From CBDAKK01 sp965196605 (GTDB lineage: Bacteria; Spirochaetota; Spirochaetia; WTKD01; G963693115), in assembly GCA_965196605.1 (NCBI GenBank), contig CBDAKK010000003.1:62001-126000 (forward strand): a stretch of DNA of 64,000 nt, written 5' to 3'. Below, piece by piece: positions 34,365 through 44,322 of this stretch. The notes under the pieces are model-generated. The model saw nothing but the letters and a program-made list of their open reading frames with translations. It made no database searches and was not told where the DNA came from. Position numbers and translations under genes: made by a program. Each line of letters starts with the position of its first letter. Positions within the stretch are counted from its first letter, which is position 1.

Positions 34365-35264
34365 ATGCGTCTGAATATTCATAAGCCATCGTTTTTAGAA
34401 ATTGTTTTTATAGCACCTACGCTTATTCTCATAGCTGTTTTTATACTGCTCCCCTTGTTGCAAAGCCTTCTAACAAGCTTTTATCATGAGGGAGCCTTTG
34501 TTGGCATTCAGAATTATAAGGAGTTATTTTCCGATCCTAATTTTTTTAACCTTAAGGGTTTTTTCTCTAGCAATGAAGGAATAGGGGCCTTAGGAAATAA
34601 TATCATCTGGGTTCTCATTCATATGCCGACATCTATTATACTGGGCGCCGTTTTTGCCTTGTTATTGAATCGCAAGGTCTATGGCAGAGGTGTGATACGC
34701 ACCTTTATATTCATAGGGGTTACGGTTCCCATGGTCATAGGTGACATTCTCGCGAGGTTTTTGTTTGCTCAAGGCGGTGGCATTGTGCCAGCGTTTTTTA
34801 ACGCAATTGGGGTAAAGACACTCTATGTAAACTGGCTTGCTAAGCCTTCTCTTGCATTATACGCCCTCATATTAGTTTCCATATGGTTGTGGACGGGGTA
34901 TTGCATGATACTCTACATGTCGGCCTTGACAACCTTGGACGAAAGCGTGGTACAAGCCGCCGAAATGGACGGAGCTAATTCCATGCAGGTGCTCTTGTAT
35001 GTCATTATTCCTCACATAAAGCCGGTAACCTATGTAATTATTGCAATGTCGCTCATATGGGAGTTGAAACTCTTTGACATTGTGTACGCGTCTACTGGTG
35101 GTGGCCCGGGTGGTGCTACCAATGTTTTGAGTCTCGAAATGTATAGAACTACGTTTAAATATTTAGAAGAAGGAAAGGGTGCGTCCATAGCGGTTTTCAT
35201 GATGCTGCTATGCATTATCCCCATTGGGTTTTTAATAAGAAATCATGTGCGCGAAACATTGTAA
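34365..35264 (+). CDS. Sugar ABC transporter permease, MalF/UgpA type
   Basis: 299 aa with six main membrane segments. The EAA coupling loop is 'EAAEMDGANSMQVLLYVIIP'-like: here 'QAAEMDGANSMQVLLYVII' (about 203-221). 'GGPGGATNVLSLEMY' near the C terminus is the usual MalF-branch motif. It starts 59 bp after the binding protein and ends just before the second permease. Confidence 0.9.
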   Translation: MRLNIHKPSFLEIVFIAPTLILIAVFILLPLLQSLLTSFYHEGAFVGIQNYKELFSDPNFFNLKGFFSSNEGIGALGNNIIWVLIHMPTSIILGAVFALLLNRKVYGRGVIRTFIFIGVTVPMVIGDILARFLFAQGGGIVPAFFNAIGVKTLYVNWLAKPSLALYALILVSIWLWTGYCMILYMSALTTLDESVVQAAEMDGANSMQVLLYVIIPHIKPVTYVIIAMSLIWELKLFDIVYASTGGGPGGATNVLSLEMYRTTFKYLEEGKGASIAVFMMLLCIIPIGFLIRNHVRETL

Positions 35265-35265
35265 T

Positions 35266-36114
35266 ATGAGCATGCAGGCTAACACAGTGCCGCTTGCAAG
35301 GCTTGTAAAAACCGCATGTATGTGGGGAATAGGAATTATATGGATGATACCAATAGTCGGCATTTTTTTTGCCTCCGTGCGTCCTTCGGAAGAACTCGTG
35401 CATGGTTGGTGGAACCTCGCTCCTCTCTCGATGAGCCTCGATAATTATATAAAAGTTCTCTTCACTTCTACTATTCCGCTCATAAGGCCTCTTAAGAATT
35501 CCTTGTTCTTATCCCTCATGGGCACCTTCATTGCCATGTTTCTTGGAAGCTTAGCAGGCTATGGGTTAGCGCGTTACAAAATTCCATTGAAGACGCAACT
35601 TGTCGTAGTCTTAATTAGCACCATGTCAGTGCCCTTTCAAATGCTCGCAATTCCCGTGTTCAAAATTATGAATTTTCTATCGCTCCTTAATTCACTCTAC
35701 AGCGTTATGATTATGCATGTGGTAACAGCATTGCCGTGGATTACTTTTTTCATAATGAACTTCATGCAGACGCAAAACAGCAGCATTGAAGAGTGTGCGA
35801 AAATAGATGGGTGTTCGCAGTTCGGGGTTTTCTTTCGCATTGTTTTGCCTAACCTCTATCCCGCGCTCTTAGCCGTATTTGCCCTGCAATTTGTCTGGAG
35901 TTGGATAGATTTTTTCTTCCCCTTATTGTTTCTGTATACTCCCGACACCTATACCGCGATACAGGTTATTCCGCTTTTACGAGGGCATTTTGTCGCTAAC
36001 TGGGGCGAATTATCGGCAGCGTCTGTAGTAGTTATATTTTTTCCCTTTGTTATATTCTTTCTTTTACAGAAGTATTACATAATTTCAGCAGCTGGTTGGC
36101 AAGGGAATAAATAA
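35266..36114 (+). CDS. Sugar ABC transporter permease, MalG/UgpE type
   Basis: About 282 aa from ATG 35266, immediately after the first permease's TAA; the frame is open to 35245 and an overlapping start there is possible. Six membrane segments and the EAA loop 'EECAKIDGCSQFGVFFRIVL' (about 174-193) identify the MalG branch. It pairs with the upstream permease. Confidence 0.9.
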   Translation: MSMQANTVPLARLVKTACMWGIGIIWMIPIVGIFFASVRPSEELVHGWWNLAPLSMSLDNYIKVLFTSTIPLIRPLKNSLFLSLMGTFIAMFLGSLAGYGLARYKIPLKTQLVVVLISTMSVPFQMLAIPVFKIMNFLSLLNSLYSVMIMHVVTALPWITFFIMNFMQTQNSSIEECAKIDGCSQFGVFFRIVLPNLYPALLAVFALQFVWSWIDFFFPLLFLYTPDTYTAIQVIPLLRGHFVANWGELSAASVVVIFFPFVIFFLLQKYYIISAAGWQGNK

Positions 36115-36122
36115 GGCGAGGG

Positions 36123-37199
36123 GTGAATGTGAAAAAATACCATGTGGGATTAATAGGGCTTGGAGAAGTTGCGCAGGCTGCGCACCTCCCTGCGCTACAG
36201 AAATTGGGGCATAAGTTTTCGATATGCGCAGTATGTGATGTATCTAAAAGCACCATGCGCCACGTTGAGCATAGGTACAGTGTGCCACAGTTATTTTCAA
36301 GCGCAGAGGCTCTCATTGAAAGCGAAGATGTGGATATTGTCTTTGTTCTCTCTCCCGACCAGTATCATTACGCCCACGTAGAGCACTGCCTCGCTGCGCG
36401 CAAGCATGTCTTTGTAGAAAAGCCCTTGTGTTTATTACGCGAGCATGTTGAAAAGCTCGTTCAGCAGTCTGCGCGTCTGCCGTCCTTATGCGCCATGGTG
36501 GGGTACATGCGACGCTTTGCTCCGCCATTTTTGGAGCTCAAAAAACACATTGAAAAAGAAAAAATAGAATACGTGAACATGCGCGATGTAATTTGCGAAG
36601 GTGGGTTTTTCATGAAGCAGAGCAACCGCCTCCATTACCCACGCGATATTGCTGCAGATGCTGCTCAGCAGGGTAGGGACTTGCTGGCTACGCAGCTGAA
36701 GCAGGCCTGTGGTACTACTGACAAGGTCGCGCAGAGGGCATATCAGGTACTTACTGGGCTGAGCTCGCATAGCCTGTCTGCCATGCGAGAGTTGTTTGGC
36801 GTACCCCGCGCGGTTCTCAGTGCGCATGTGCATAAAAATGGCGAAATGATCATCATCGTTTTTGATTACGGCAGTTTTTATCTAAGCTATGAAGTACTTA
36901 TTCACAATGTAGTGCATTTTGACGCATCAATAGAGGTACTCACAAATGCAAGCTCATACACTCTGCGCTATAACACGCCCTACATCCCCAACCTGCCTTT
37001 AAGCTTGGTTGTAACGCGCTCCAATGCGCGCCATACCAGCACAACAGAATATGGACCCTATTACATAGACCCCTTTATGGCCGAGTTAGAACATCTGCAC
37101 ATGTGCTTGCAAACCAATGCCACACCCAAAACAAGATTTGCAGATGCGCTTGAAGATTTTATGCTCTTTGAGAAAATAATGGGGAAACTTACAGGCTAG
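36123..37199 (+). CDS. Gfo/Idh/MocA-family oxidoreductase
   Basis: 358 aa NAD(P)-dependent sugar oxidoreductase. Rossmann motif 'VGLIGLGEVAQAAHLPAL' near residue 6, 'DIVFVLSPDQYHYAHVEHCL' near 63-82 and the family's 'VFVEKPL' (about 93-99) with its Lys-Pro. 'LTGLSSHSLSAMRELFG' (about 217-233) contains the region where relatives carry the catalytic His. The start is GTG, at 36123 or, with better GAGG spacing, 36129. With the IolE-like gene next to it, a 3-keto-sugar or aminosugar redox step is plausible. Confidence 0.85.
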   Translation: MNVKKYHVGLIGLGEVAQAAHLPALQKLGHKFSICAVCDVSKSTMRHVEHRYSVPQLFSSAEALIESEDVDIVFVLSPDQYHYAHVEHCLAARKHVFVEKPLCLLREHVEKLVQQSARLPSLCAMVGYMRRFAPPFLELKKHIEKEKIEYVNMRDVICEGGFFMKQSNRLHYPRDIAADAAQQGRDLLATQLKQACGTTDKVAQRAYQVLTGLSSHSLSAMRELFGVPRAVLSAHVHKNGEMIIIVFDYGSFYLSYEVLIHNVVHFDASIEVLTNASSYTLRYNTPYIPNLPLSLVVTRSNARHTSTTEYGPYYIDPFMAELEHLHMCLQTNATPKTRFADALEDFMLFEKIMGKLTG

Positions 37200-37200
37200 C

Positions 37201-38073
37201 ATGACATCGTATAATGTTACCATTGCAACCGCTCCATGTGCATGGGGTGTGTGGTATGCCGAGCATGAGAAGCAACCACGCGCAGAGCAGTACCTGCAAG
37301 AAGTTTCACAACTTGGCATACAATGGACAGAACTTGGGCCATGGGGATTTTTAGGCACAAGTGCCGAGGAGGTGCAATCGAAAATATCGCAATACAAGCT
37401 TAAAATGTGCGGGGCAAGCCTTGCGTATCCTTTTGCTCTTTTTATGCAAGGTGCCCATGATTTTTTTACACAGGCCTTGCATGTAGCGCATAGTCTCGTG
37501 GCCTCTTCTGCACGCTACTTAATAGTCATGGACGACTCGGGCTACTATACGCCAAAGAGCTTGATGCAATGGAAGAGAGACAGTGGGAATTATATCTACT
37601 CTGTTTTATTGGAGCTACAAGCTCGTATGTGCGACATGGGATGCACGGTATTATTTCACCCGCATGCCGCGACTTGCATAGAACGCGAAGAGGAAATACT
37701 GAAGTTTCTCGAGAACACGCATGGACGCATTCCCCTGTGCTTTGACATAGGCCATCACGCCTACTGTGGCGGAGAGCCCGGTTCTTTTTTGCAAAAACAT
37801 GCAGATGTAATTCCCTACATTCACATGAAAAACATAGATACAAACTTACAAAAGACTCTTGAACAAAAAGGCATGTCAGCAGAAGAAATATTTTCAAAGG
37901 GAGTAATGGTAGATTTAGAAAGCGGCTGCGTTGATATACCAGCGCTGAAAGGCGTACTGAAAAAAATAGACTACAATGGATTCCTCGTGTTTGAGCAAGA
38001 TACATTTGGCATGCCCCTTGCTTCTATGATGAAACTGGCACAGCAAAACATAGACTATTGGGAAGGCATATAA
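37201..38073 (+). CDS. IolE-like sugar isomerase/epimerase (TIM barrel)
   Basis: 290 aa of the AP-endonuclease-2/xylose-isomerase-like superfamily. The N terminus 'IATAPCAWGVWYAEHEKQPR' and 'QWTELGPWGFLGTS' (about 41-54) resemble 2-keto-myo-inositol dehydratase IolE. Metal-binding candidates are in 'VLFHPHAATCIE' (about 150-161), 'LCFDIGHHAYCGG' (about 179-191), 'IPYIHMKNID' and 'FLVFEQD'. It starts one base after the Gfo/Idh gene. The surrounding nagB and ROK genes point to a sugar other than inositol. Confidence 0.82.
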   Translation: MTSYNVTIATAPCAWGVWYAEHEKQPRAEQYLQEVSQLGIQWTELGPWGFLGTSAEEVQSKISQYKLKMCGASLAYPFALFMQGAHDFFTQALHVAHSLVASSARYLIVMDDSGYYTPKSLMQWKRDSGNYIYSVLLELQARMCDMGCTVLFHPHAATCIEREEEILKFLENTHGRIPLCFDIGHHAYCGGEPGSFLQKHADVIPYIHMKNIDTNLQKTLEQKGMSAEEIFSKGVMVDLESGCVDIPALKGVLKKIDYNGFLVFEQDTFGMPLASMMKLAQQNIDYWEGI

Positions 38074-39135
38074 ATGTTTTTAGATATAGAATCGACTTCG
38101 GATATTCACCTTCGCAACATATTGCGGATTATTATCTTTGCGATGGAACGAAAGCAAACTACGCGCAAAGAGATAGCGCGCAGTCTTGATTTAAGCGCAG
38201 GCACCGTCTCGTCTATTTGCAACAAATTGTTGCTTTGGAATATTGCGCGTGAATATAAACAAGCGTCTCAGTCCATGGGACCTAGAGTAAAGGTTTTTCT
38301 TATAAGCGAAGATGTATACTACCTTGGCGTATTAGACTTGCACAGGCGCAAGACTGCGCGGCTGTATATTGTGCAACTGAACACTGCCGTGCTTGCGCAG
38401 TATGACTTTGCAATCCCTCCCTCCTTGCCCCAATTTTTCTTAGCGCTCGAAAAGGTGTATTTCAAGACTGTTCCAGAAGTTGTGAGAAAAAAAATAATAG
38501 GCATGGCCGTACCCATAGCAGCCACCATGTGCGAAAAAAGTCGGCGCATAGTATCGGCGACCGTCCCCATTTTTGAAGGTGTCGCACTTGAAGGTAGCTT
38601 GAAAAACTTGCTGCATGTGCCCGTTTTTGTCGAAAACGAATCGGTTGTTTGCGTACACTCCAGTGTTGTGCGGAGTGAGAAAAACGCAACACGGAGCGTC
38701 TATATATTTATTGAAGAAGGCCTCGGCATAGGGGTAATGATTAAAAACAGCATAATCTCCGGCGACAATGGCCTCGGTTCTGACGTATGCAATATAATCT
38801 CTCCGTATTCAAAAACCAATGCAACGGTGGAACAAGTCTTATGTGAGCAATCGCAACACAGCATGAATATTAAGGCACAGACACTTGGCTATTTAGTTGG
38901 AATACTGGTAAACCTATTCGATATAAACATATTCTACATTGGCGGGTATCTTGCACAACACATGCATCATGTACATGATGAAGTAGAAAAGACACTTGAG
39001 GAGGTTGTACTTCATAAAGAGTTACGGGCTATCACACTCATTCCCGATATTCAATACTCACAAACAATAATACACGGTTCTGCAATAGCCCTTATAAAGC
39101 AGCATGTTTCTTCTTTAAAAAGTAGGTCACAATGA
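38074..39135 (+). CDS. ROK-family transcriptional regulator
   Basis: 353 aa. N-terminal helix-turn-helix ('TTRKEIARSLDLSAGTVSSI', about residues 28-47) joined to a ROK (actin-like ATPase fold) sensor domain (about 85-345, 'FVENESVVCVHSS', 'IFIEEGLGIGVMIKNSIISG'). NagC/XylR-type repressors have this build. ATG abuts the previous TAA and the end overlaps the ROK kinase by 4 bp. Likely represses the operon through a sugar or sugar-phosphate signal. Confidence 0.88.
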   Translation: MFLDIESTSDIHLRNILRIIIFAMERKQTTRKEIARSLDLSAGTVSSICNKLLLWNIAREYKQASQSMGPRVKVFLISEDVYYLGVLDLHRRKTARLYIVQLNTAVLAQYDFAIPPSLPQFFLALEKVYFKTVPEVVRKKIIGMAVPIAATMCEKSRRIVSATVPIFEGVALEGSLKNLLHVPVFVENESVVCVHSSVVRSEKNATRSVYIFIEEGLGIGVMIKNSIISGDNGLGSDVCNIISPYSKTNATVEQVLCEQSQHSMNIKAQTLGYLVGILVNLFDINIFYIGGYLAQHMHHVHDEVEKTLEEVVLHKELRAITLIPDIQYSQTIIHGSAIALIKQHVSSLKSRSQ

Positions 39136-39995
39136 GTTCCGTACTAGTGTGTGTAGATCTCGGGGGTAGTTTTCTTCGCATTGCCGCAGTTGACAGTCTG
39201 GGGAATATTCTTAAGGTAGAAAAAGAAGACATTCGGCCTTATAAAAAGGACGAAAGCCATCTTGAAGCTTTTATATATGAGGCTGTTCAAAGACACATTG
39301 CCCATGCACAAGGGCTTGTGCAAGCGGTGTGTTTTTCCGTGCCTTGGGTTGTCTCTAACACGCAGTCTTCCTCTTATGCCACAAATTTTTCTTCCACATT
39401 TTCGCTCAACGCCATTATCAACAAAATACAAAATTACCAGTTGCCCGTGTTTCAGATAAACGACGTAAATGCAGCGACCTTGGGCGAGCAATGGAAGGGC
39501 TCTCTACAAGCCGTCCAAAATGGAGTGTATCTCAATATTGGCACGGGTGTAAGCTTGGGCATTGTAATACAAGGCGCAGTCTACAGCGGCGCGCATGGCC
39601 TAGCGGGCGAAATTGCCTTTTGTATGAGCTCGGTACAAGAAATGCGCACAGCCACGGTAGGGCAAGCGTGTTTAGAAAAAATCATTGGAGGTGAGAGTCT
39701 GCAAAAACACATTGACACCCCACATCAGCACAGTGACTTGCGCGCAGCCTTTGAAACCTTGGCCATGCATATTATTAACGTGTCTTACATACTCAATCCA
39801 AGCATTCTTGTTTTAGGCGGGGGCGTAATACGCCACCACGCCACGCATGTCGAAGAACTAGCGGCAATGCTGAAGCAAAAAATGCCACGCGACATATGCC
39901 CGCGCCTAGTACAAAGCCGCGTGCCACACGTAGAACTCGTAGGGTGTGCACGACATGCCCTGCGCCATAAGACCACGACAAACTTGCAGGAGTGA
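39132..39995 (+). CDS. ROK-family sugar kinase
   Basis: 287 aa. Phosphate-1 motif 'CVDLGGSFLRIAAVD' (about residues 7-21), 'NDVNAATLGEQW' (about 107-118) with the catalytic Asp-Asn, and 'LNIGTGVSLGIVIQGAVYSG' (about 134-153) with 'GLAGEIAF'. The zinc motif CxCGxxGC of classical ROK glucokinases is absent, so the subgroup is uncertain. Followed by nagB, it probably phosphorylates an N-acetylated or amino hexose. Confidence 0.85.
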   Translation: MSSVLVCVDLGGSFLRIAAVDSLGNILKVEKEDIRPYKKDESHLEAFIYEAVQRHIAHAQGLVQAVCFSVPWVVSNTQSSSYATNFSSTFSLNAIINKIQNYQLPVFQINDVNAATLGEQWKGSLQAVQNGVYLNIGTGVSLGIVIQGAVYSGAHGLAGEIAFCMSSVQEMRTATVGQACLEKIIGGESLQKHIDTPHQHSDLRAAFETLAMHIINVSYILNPSILVLGGGVIRHHATHVEELAAMLKQKMPRDICPRLVQSRVPHVELVGCARHALRHKTTTNLQE

Positions 39996-40003
39996 AAACA
40001 GTT

Positions 40004-40726
40004 ATGAAGGTAAACCTTAGGTATAAAATTACCAAAGACTATACTCAGTTAAGCGACTGTGCCTCGGATATACTGCTACAAGCCGCGCTCAATGAGAGAG
40101 AGGCTACCTTTGTGACAGCGGCGGGCAGTACCCCCAAGCGTACGTACGAAATGTTTTGTCAAAAATATAAGGCGGAAGGCCTAGCGCCAGATCGAATTCG
40201 CATTGTTCTCCTCGATGAGTGGTGTGGTTTGCCATTTGGGCACCCCTCGTCGTGTTATGCCTTTATAAAAGATACGCTTATAAAGCCCTTGAATATTCCA
40301 CATGATAATTTCATATATTTCAACAGTGCCTGCAAAGACACCGAGGCCGAATGTGCACGAATGCAAAAAATTCTCGAGGGTTTGAAAATAAGCGTGTGTG
40401 TCTTGGGCACGGGATTAAACGGGCACATTGGGTTCAACGAACCCTCAAGGGTGTTTTACGCCAATGTTCATTACACACACTTATCCGCAACCTCACTCGC
40501 GCATCCCATGGCACAAGGCAATGCCCCGCTCATTACAGGCGGCATTACCCTCGGCATACGCAACATACTTGCGGCTGACACCGTGCTCATGCTTGCCAAT
40601 GGCGTTAAAAAACGCAAGCATATACAACTGCTGGTAAACACCAATACCATTTCGCCCCAGCACCCCCTTACATGCCTTAAGCTACACAAAAATGCCATAT
40701 GCATTGTAGACCAAAGCTGTGCATAA
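40004..40726 (+). CDS. nagB: Glucosamine-6-phosphate deaminase
   Basis: 240 aa from ATG 40004 (AGGAG 11 bases upstream; GTG 39992 is an in-frame alternative that overlaps the site itself). NagB motifs: 'VTAAGSTPKRTYEMF', 'VLLDEWCGLP' with the active-site Asp, 'LGTGLNGHIGFNEPSRVFY' with the catalytic His, and 'ITLGIRNILAADTVLMLANG'. It converts GlcN-6-P to fructose-6-P and ammonia. It closes the operon and implies that the imported compound yields an amino hexose phosphate. No nagA is present in the window. Confidence 0.9.
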   Translation: MKVNLRYKITKDYTQLSDCASDILLQAALNEREATFVTAAGSTPKRTYEMFCQKYKAEGLAPDRIRIVLLDEWCGLPFGHPSSCYAFIKDTLIKPLNIPHDNFIYFNSACKDTEAECARMQKILEGLKISVCVLGTGLNGHIGFNEPSRVFYANVHYTHLSATSLAHPMAQGNAPLITGGITLGIRNILAADTVLMLANGVKKRKHIQLLVNTNTISPQHPLTCLKLHKNAICIVDQSCA

Positions 40727-41896
40727 GCGCTTTGTGGGGGCACGCCCCCACGCCCCCCTTGGGGTAAGACGCTATTTTGCGCTTACGCGCGTGAGGCTGC
40801 ACGCCGTGTGTGTTCTGCTTCGCAGTATGTATGCACGCGTGCGTGCTGCCATGGCGTGGGGCGCATTATGATAATGCCTCGGACGGCTGTACTTTCTTTC
40901 TTTTCTTTTTGTGCGACGCAAAAAGAAAAGAAAGAAGAGTACCAAAGAAAGAAAAGAAAAAACCGCTGTGGGGGATGCTCCCCAACACCCCCGAGCATTC
41001 AGTGAACATCTTTTGCGCTTACGCGCGTGAGGCTACACGCTGTGTGTGTTCTGCTTCGCAGTATGTGTGCACGCTGCGTGCTGCCATGGCGTGGGGCGCA
41101 TTATGATAATGCCTCGGACGGCTGTACTTTCTTTCTTTGGTGCGAGTACTCCATTTCTGCACCGTCCATGGCGCTCTTATTTGCCCCATCCATGGGGCGA
41201 GCGACCGCTGCGCTCCGCTATCTGAATGTCAGCACCCGCTCGCTACGCTTGTGAGCGCGCTCACACAAACTTACTTCCATACGATCTTCATGCTTGCGCG
41301 CAGTATCTATGGCATTACTGCTTTAGCACACAGGATGTTTTTGCTATAAGCTCCATCTCTGTGTCGCGTTGCGACACTTATTTTAATCGTTTCTAGCCGC
41401 TCGCCTAACGGCTCCCGACTCTTTTTTTGGTTCTTTTTTTCTCTTTTTGATGCAAGCTCCATGTTTGCACCGCACAGCGGTGCTTATGCAATAGTTGGCA
41501 TCCCCTCGCTACGCTCGTGAGCGTCCTCACAGCCGTGCCATGGATGGAGCGCATTGGCTGCCATGGAGGGTAAAAAAGAAAAGAAAGAACGGCCACCCGA
41601 ATGGATAGCGTATTGAGAATAGCTGCTTGGCACGCACGTCCCACGGACGGGACGCATTGTGCGCCAAGGACGGTACAAGAAGCGTTCATACAAGACTGCG
41701 TAAGCAAAACTGCGATAGCTACCCGCGCGTTAGCGCAGAACTCGCATGATACTCCGCAAGGGGGTGTGGGGGCAGCTCCCCCACAAAGGCAAGCTTGAGC
41801 CCCACAAGGGCAAAGTCTCATCTAGGGGTTTACATTTCCTAATAATTTCATTATGCTTGCAAATATGAAACAAAACACTTTTTTTAGGAGGACTTT
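40727..41896. repeat. Repeat-rich intergenic region upstream of the DUF285 gene
   Basis: No believable gene in 1170 bases. It contains a direct repeat of about 125 bp (40775-40900 and 41011-41138, differing at a few bases), G/C hairpins GTGGGGG...CCCCCAC at 40734-40751 and 41766-41784, and a perfect 16-bp pyrimidine/purine hairpin (40896-40911 with 40919-40934, 7-base loop). The segment 41526-41604 recurs inverted at about 43766-43844 beyond the DUF285 gene. Open frames here are produced by the repeats. Confidence 0.75.
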
Positions 41897-43549
41897 ATGA
41901 AAAATAATAGTCATAAACACACAAAAACACTTTGTGTAGCACACCTTGTAGTAGCTCTTGCCTTCATGGCTTTGACCCTTGGCGGTTGCGAGCAATTAGG
42001 CGATGATCTGGCCCAAAACAGCATGGGCATTAATAAACTCACCAGCGCTACAGGAGGTGCAGGGGCTTTGCGCGATACATGTACTGCTCAGCCTACGCAG
42101 CACCCAAGAAACAAGCAAGCATTACAAGCACTGCTTAACAAAGCTATTACCCCAACGACTCCTAGCCCCAATCTCAACTACATTGACACATGGGCCATCA
42201 CGGATATGAGTAATTTATTTAAAAACAAATCTACATTCAATGGTGATATACGCTGTTGGGACACCTCCAATGTCACGAATATGGAGAACATGTTTTGGGG
42301 GGCTATGAAATTCAACCAAGACATTGGTAACTGGGACACCTCCAAGGTCACGAATATGAGCAACATGTTTAGGGACGCTAGAGCCTTCAACCAAGACATT
42401 GGTAACTGGGACACCTCCAAGGTCACGAATATGGAGAGCATGTTTCTTGGTGCTGAAGTTTTCAATCAAGACATTGGTAACTGGGACACCTCCAAGGTCA
42501 CAGATATGAACCACATGTTTGCTGATGCTAAAGTTTTCAATCAAGACATTGGTAACTGGAAGACCTCCAAGGTCACGGATATGAGCTACATGTTTCAGGG
42601 GGCTACAGCCTTCAACCAAGACCTGAGCCGCTGGAATGTAGATAATGTAACTAAGCAGGATCATGTTTTCAACAATGCGACAGAAATGAACAAAAACAAA
42701 AGCAAGTGGCCTAAAAAATTACTGCGCAATATATGTACTGCCCAATATACTGAGAAGCCACAAAGCACGCAAGAATTACAAGTGCTTATTAACAAAGCTA
42801 TTACTTCAACAACCCCTAGCCCCAATCTCAACTACATCGACACATCGGCTATCACCGACATGAGTCGTTTATTTAAAGACAAATATACATTCAATGGCGA
42901 TATACGCTGCTGGGACACCTCCAATGTCACGAATATGACACACATGTTTTGGGGTGCTACAGCCTTCAACCAAGACATAGGTAGCTGGGACACCTCCAAG
43001 GTCGAGCATATGGGCCACATGTTTAGGGAGGCTACAGCCTTCAACCAAGACATTGGTAGCTGGGACACCTCCAAGGTCGAGTATATGTGGGGCATGTTTG
43101 AGGGTGCTACAACCTTTAATCAAGACATAGGTAGTTGGAAGACCTCCAAGGTCGAGTATATGCAGAGCATGTTTGATGGGGCTAGCGCCTTCAACCAAGA
43201 CATTAACACGAATACTAAGAAGAAGACGTGGATCACGTCTGCAGTCACGGATATGCATAGCATGTTTTCTGCTGCTACAGCCTTCAACCAAGACATAGGT
43301 AACTGGGACACCTCCAAGGTCAAGAATATGAAATACATGTTTTCCTGGGCTACAGCCTTCAACCAAGACATTGGTAGGTGGGACACCTCCAAGGTCACGA
43401 CTATGGAGGACATGTTTTGGGACGCTAGAGCCTTCAACCAAGACCTGAGCCGCTGGAAGGTAGGGAGTGTGACTAAGTGGAGTCGTATTTTCAAAAATGC
43501 GACAGAAATGAACAAAGACAAAAGCAAGTGGCCTGCAAAATTTAAGTAG
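41897..43549 (+). CDS. BspA-like DUF285 lipoprotein
   Basis: 550 aa. Signal peptide ending in lipobox 'TLGGC', so probably a surface lipoprotein. The body is a string of ~25-residue units 'DTSKVTNMSNMFRDARAFNQ' / 'DIGNW' (DUF285, solenoid). It is an internal duplication: about residues 60-270 and 276-550 share the same plan, each beginning with 'NICTAQ'/'DTCTAQ'-type caps and 'FNGDIRCWDTSNVTNM' and ending with 'FNQDLSRW...MNKSKSKWP'-type caps. ATG follows AGGAGG. Such proteins bind host matrix or act as adhesins in oral bacteria; that is family knowledge. Flanking inverted and direct repeats suggest the gene is a cassette. Confidence 0.88.
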   Translation: MKNNSHKHTKTLCVAHLVVALAFMALTLGGCEQLGDDLAQNSMGINKLTSATGGAGALRDTCTAQPTQHPRNKQALQALLNKAITPTTPSPNLNYIDTWAITDMSNLFKNKSTFNGDIRCWDTSNVTNMENMFWGAMKFNQDIGNWDTSKVTNMSNMFRDARAFNQDIGNWDTSKVTNMESMFLGAEVFNQDIGNWDTSKVTDMNHMFADAKVFNQDIGNWKTSKVTDMSYMFQGATAFNQDLSRWNVDNVTKQDHVFNNATEMNKNKSKWPKKLLRNICTAQYTEKPQSTQELQVLINKAITSTTPSPNLNYIDTSAITDMSRLFKDKYTFNGDIRCWDTSNVTNMTHMFWGATAFNQDIGSWDTSKVEHMGHMFREATAFNQDIGSWDTSKVEYMWGMFEGATTFNQDIGSWKTSKVEYMQSMFDGASAFNQDINTNTKKKTWITSAVTDMHSMFSAATAFNQDIGNWDTSKVKNMKYMFSWATAFNQDIGRWDTSKVTTMEDMFWDARAFNQDLSRWKVGSVTKWSRIFKNATEMNKDKSKWPAKFK

Positions 43550-44193
43550 TTCTGTAATGTAAGGTGAGCCTTTGTGGAGGCTAAGGTTATGTCTCTAATA
43601 AGGCATATACACCGATAGCTGTATTGTTGTTGTGGGGGGAGTGTCCCCCCACGCCCCCCTTGGGGTAAGACGCGCTATTGGCGCTATGCGCGAGCAGCGC
43701 GGTATCACTTGCAGTGGGCTAAGACTGATGCCTTTTGTTGCCACGGCGTCAGCGCACTATGCAAACATTTCGGATGGCCGTTCTTTCTTTTCTTTTTTAC
43801 CCTCCATGGCAGCCAATGCGCCCCATCCATGGGGCGGCTGTGATGACGCAAAAAGAGTCGAGAGCGTAGCGAACGGGTGCAAACTACTGCATAAGTGCCG
43901 CGATGCGGCACAAACATGGAACTTGCACCAAAGAAAGTACCAAAGAAAAGAAAAAAACATCCTGTGTGCTAAAGCAGTAATGACATAGATACGCTGCGCA
44001 AGTATTAAACAGCACCAAAACATGAGCGAAGGGATGCAAACTATTGCATATTGCCTTGTGGAGGGAGTGTCCCCCCACGCCCCCCACGGGGTAAGACGCG
44101 GTATTTGCATATGCAGTGCAGCGCGGTGTCACTTGCAGTGGGCTAAGACTGATGCCTTTTGTTGCCACGGCGTCAGCGCACTATTGTACCGTT
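43550..44193. repeat. Repeat-rich region downstream of the DUF285 gene
   Basis: Contains a direct repeat of about 125 bp (43632-43756 and 44058-44184; both start at a GTGG...CCCCCCAC hairpin and end in GCCACGGCGTCAGCGCACTA). It also holds the inverted partner (about 43766-43844) of 41526-41604. No gene is supported. It abuts the outer end of the phage-tail inverted duplication at 44194. Confidence 0.7.
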
Positions 44194-44322
44194 GCAAGTG
44201 ATTTGAGAAAAAGTTGCAGTTGAATTGAGAAAATACCGTGTTTTAGCGTGTCTATGTGTGTTTTAACGTGTCTTTACATGGGATTTAATGAGGATAGAGA
44301 TGTGGTAGTAGAGTGTGTCTTG

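Noticed and set aside
40808..41349. Several 65-98 codon frames in the repeat region
   Set aside because: They come from the ~125-bp direct repeats and hairpins, with no ribosome binding sites or motifs.
42215..43441. Long minus-strand frames across the DUF285 gene
   Set aside because: They repeat in step with the sense 25-residue units and have no signal or RBS; the sense frame has a lipobox and AGGAGG.
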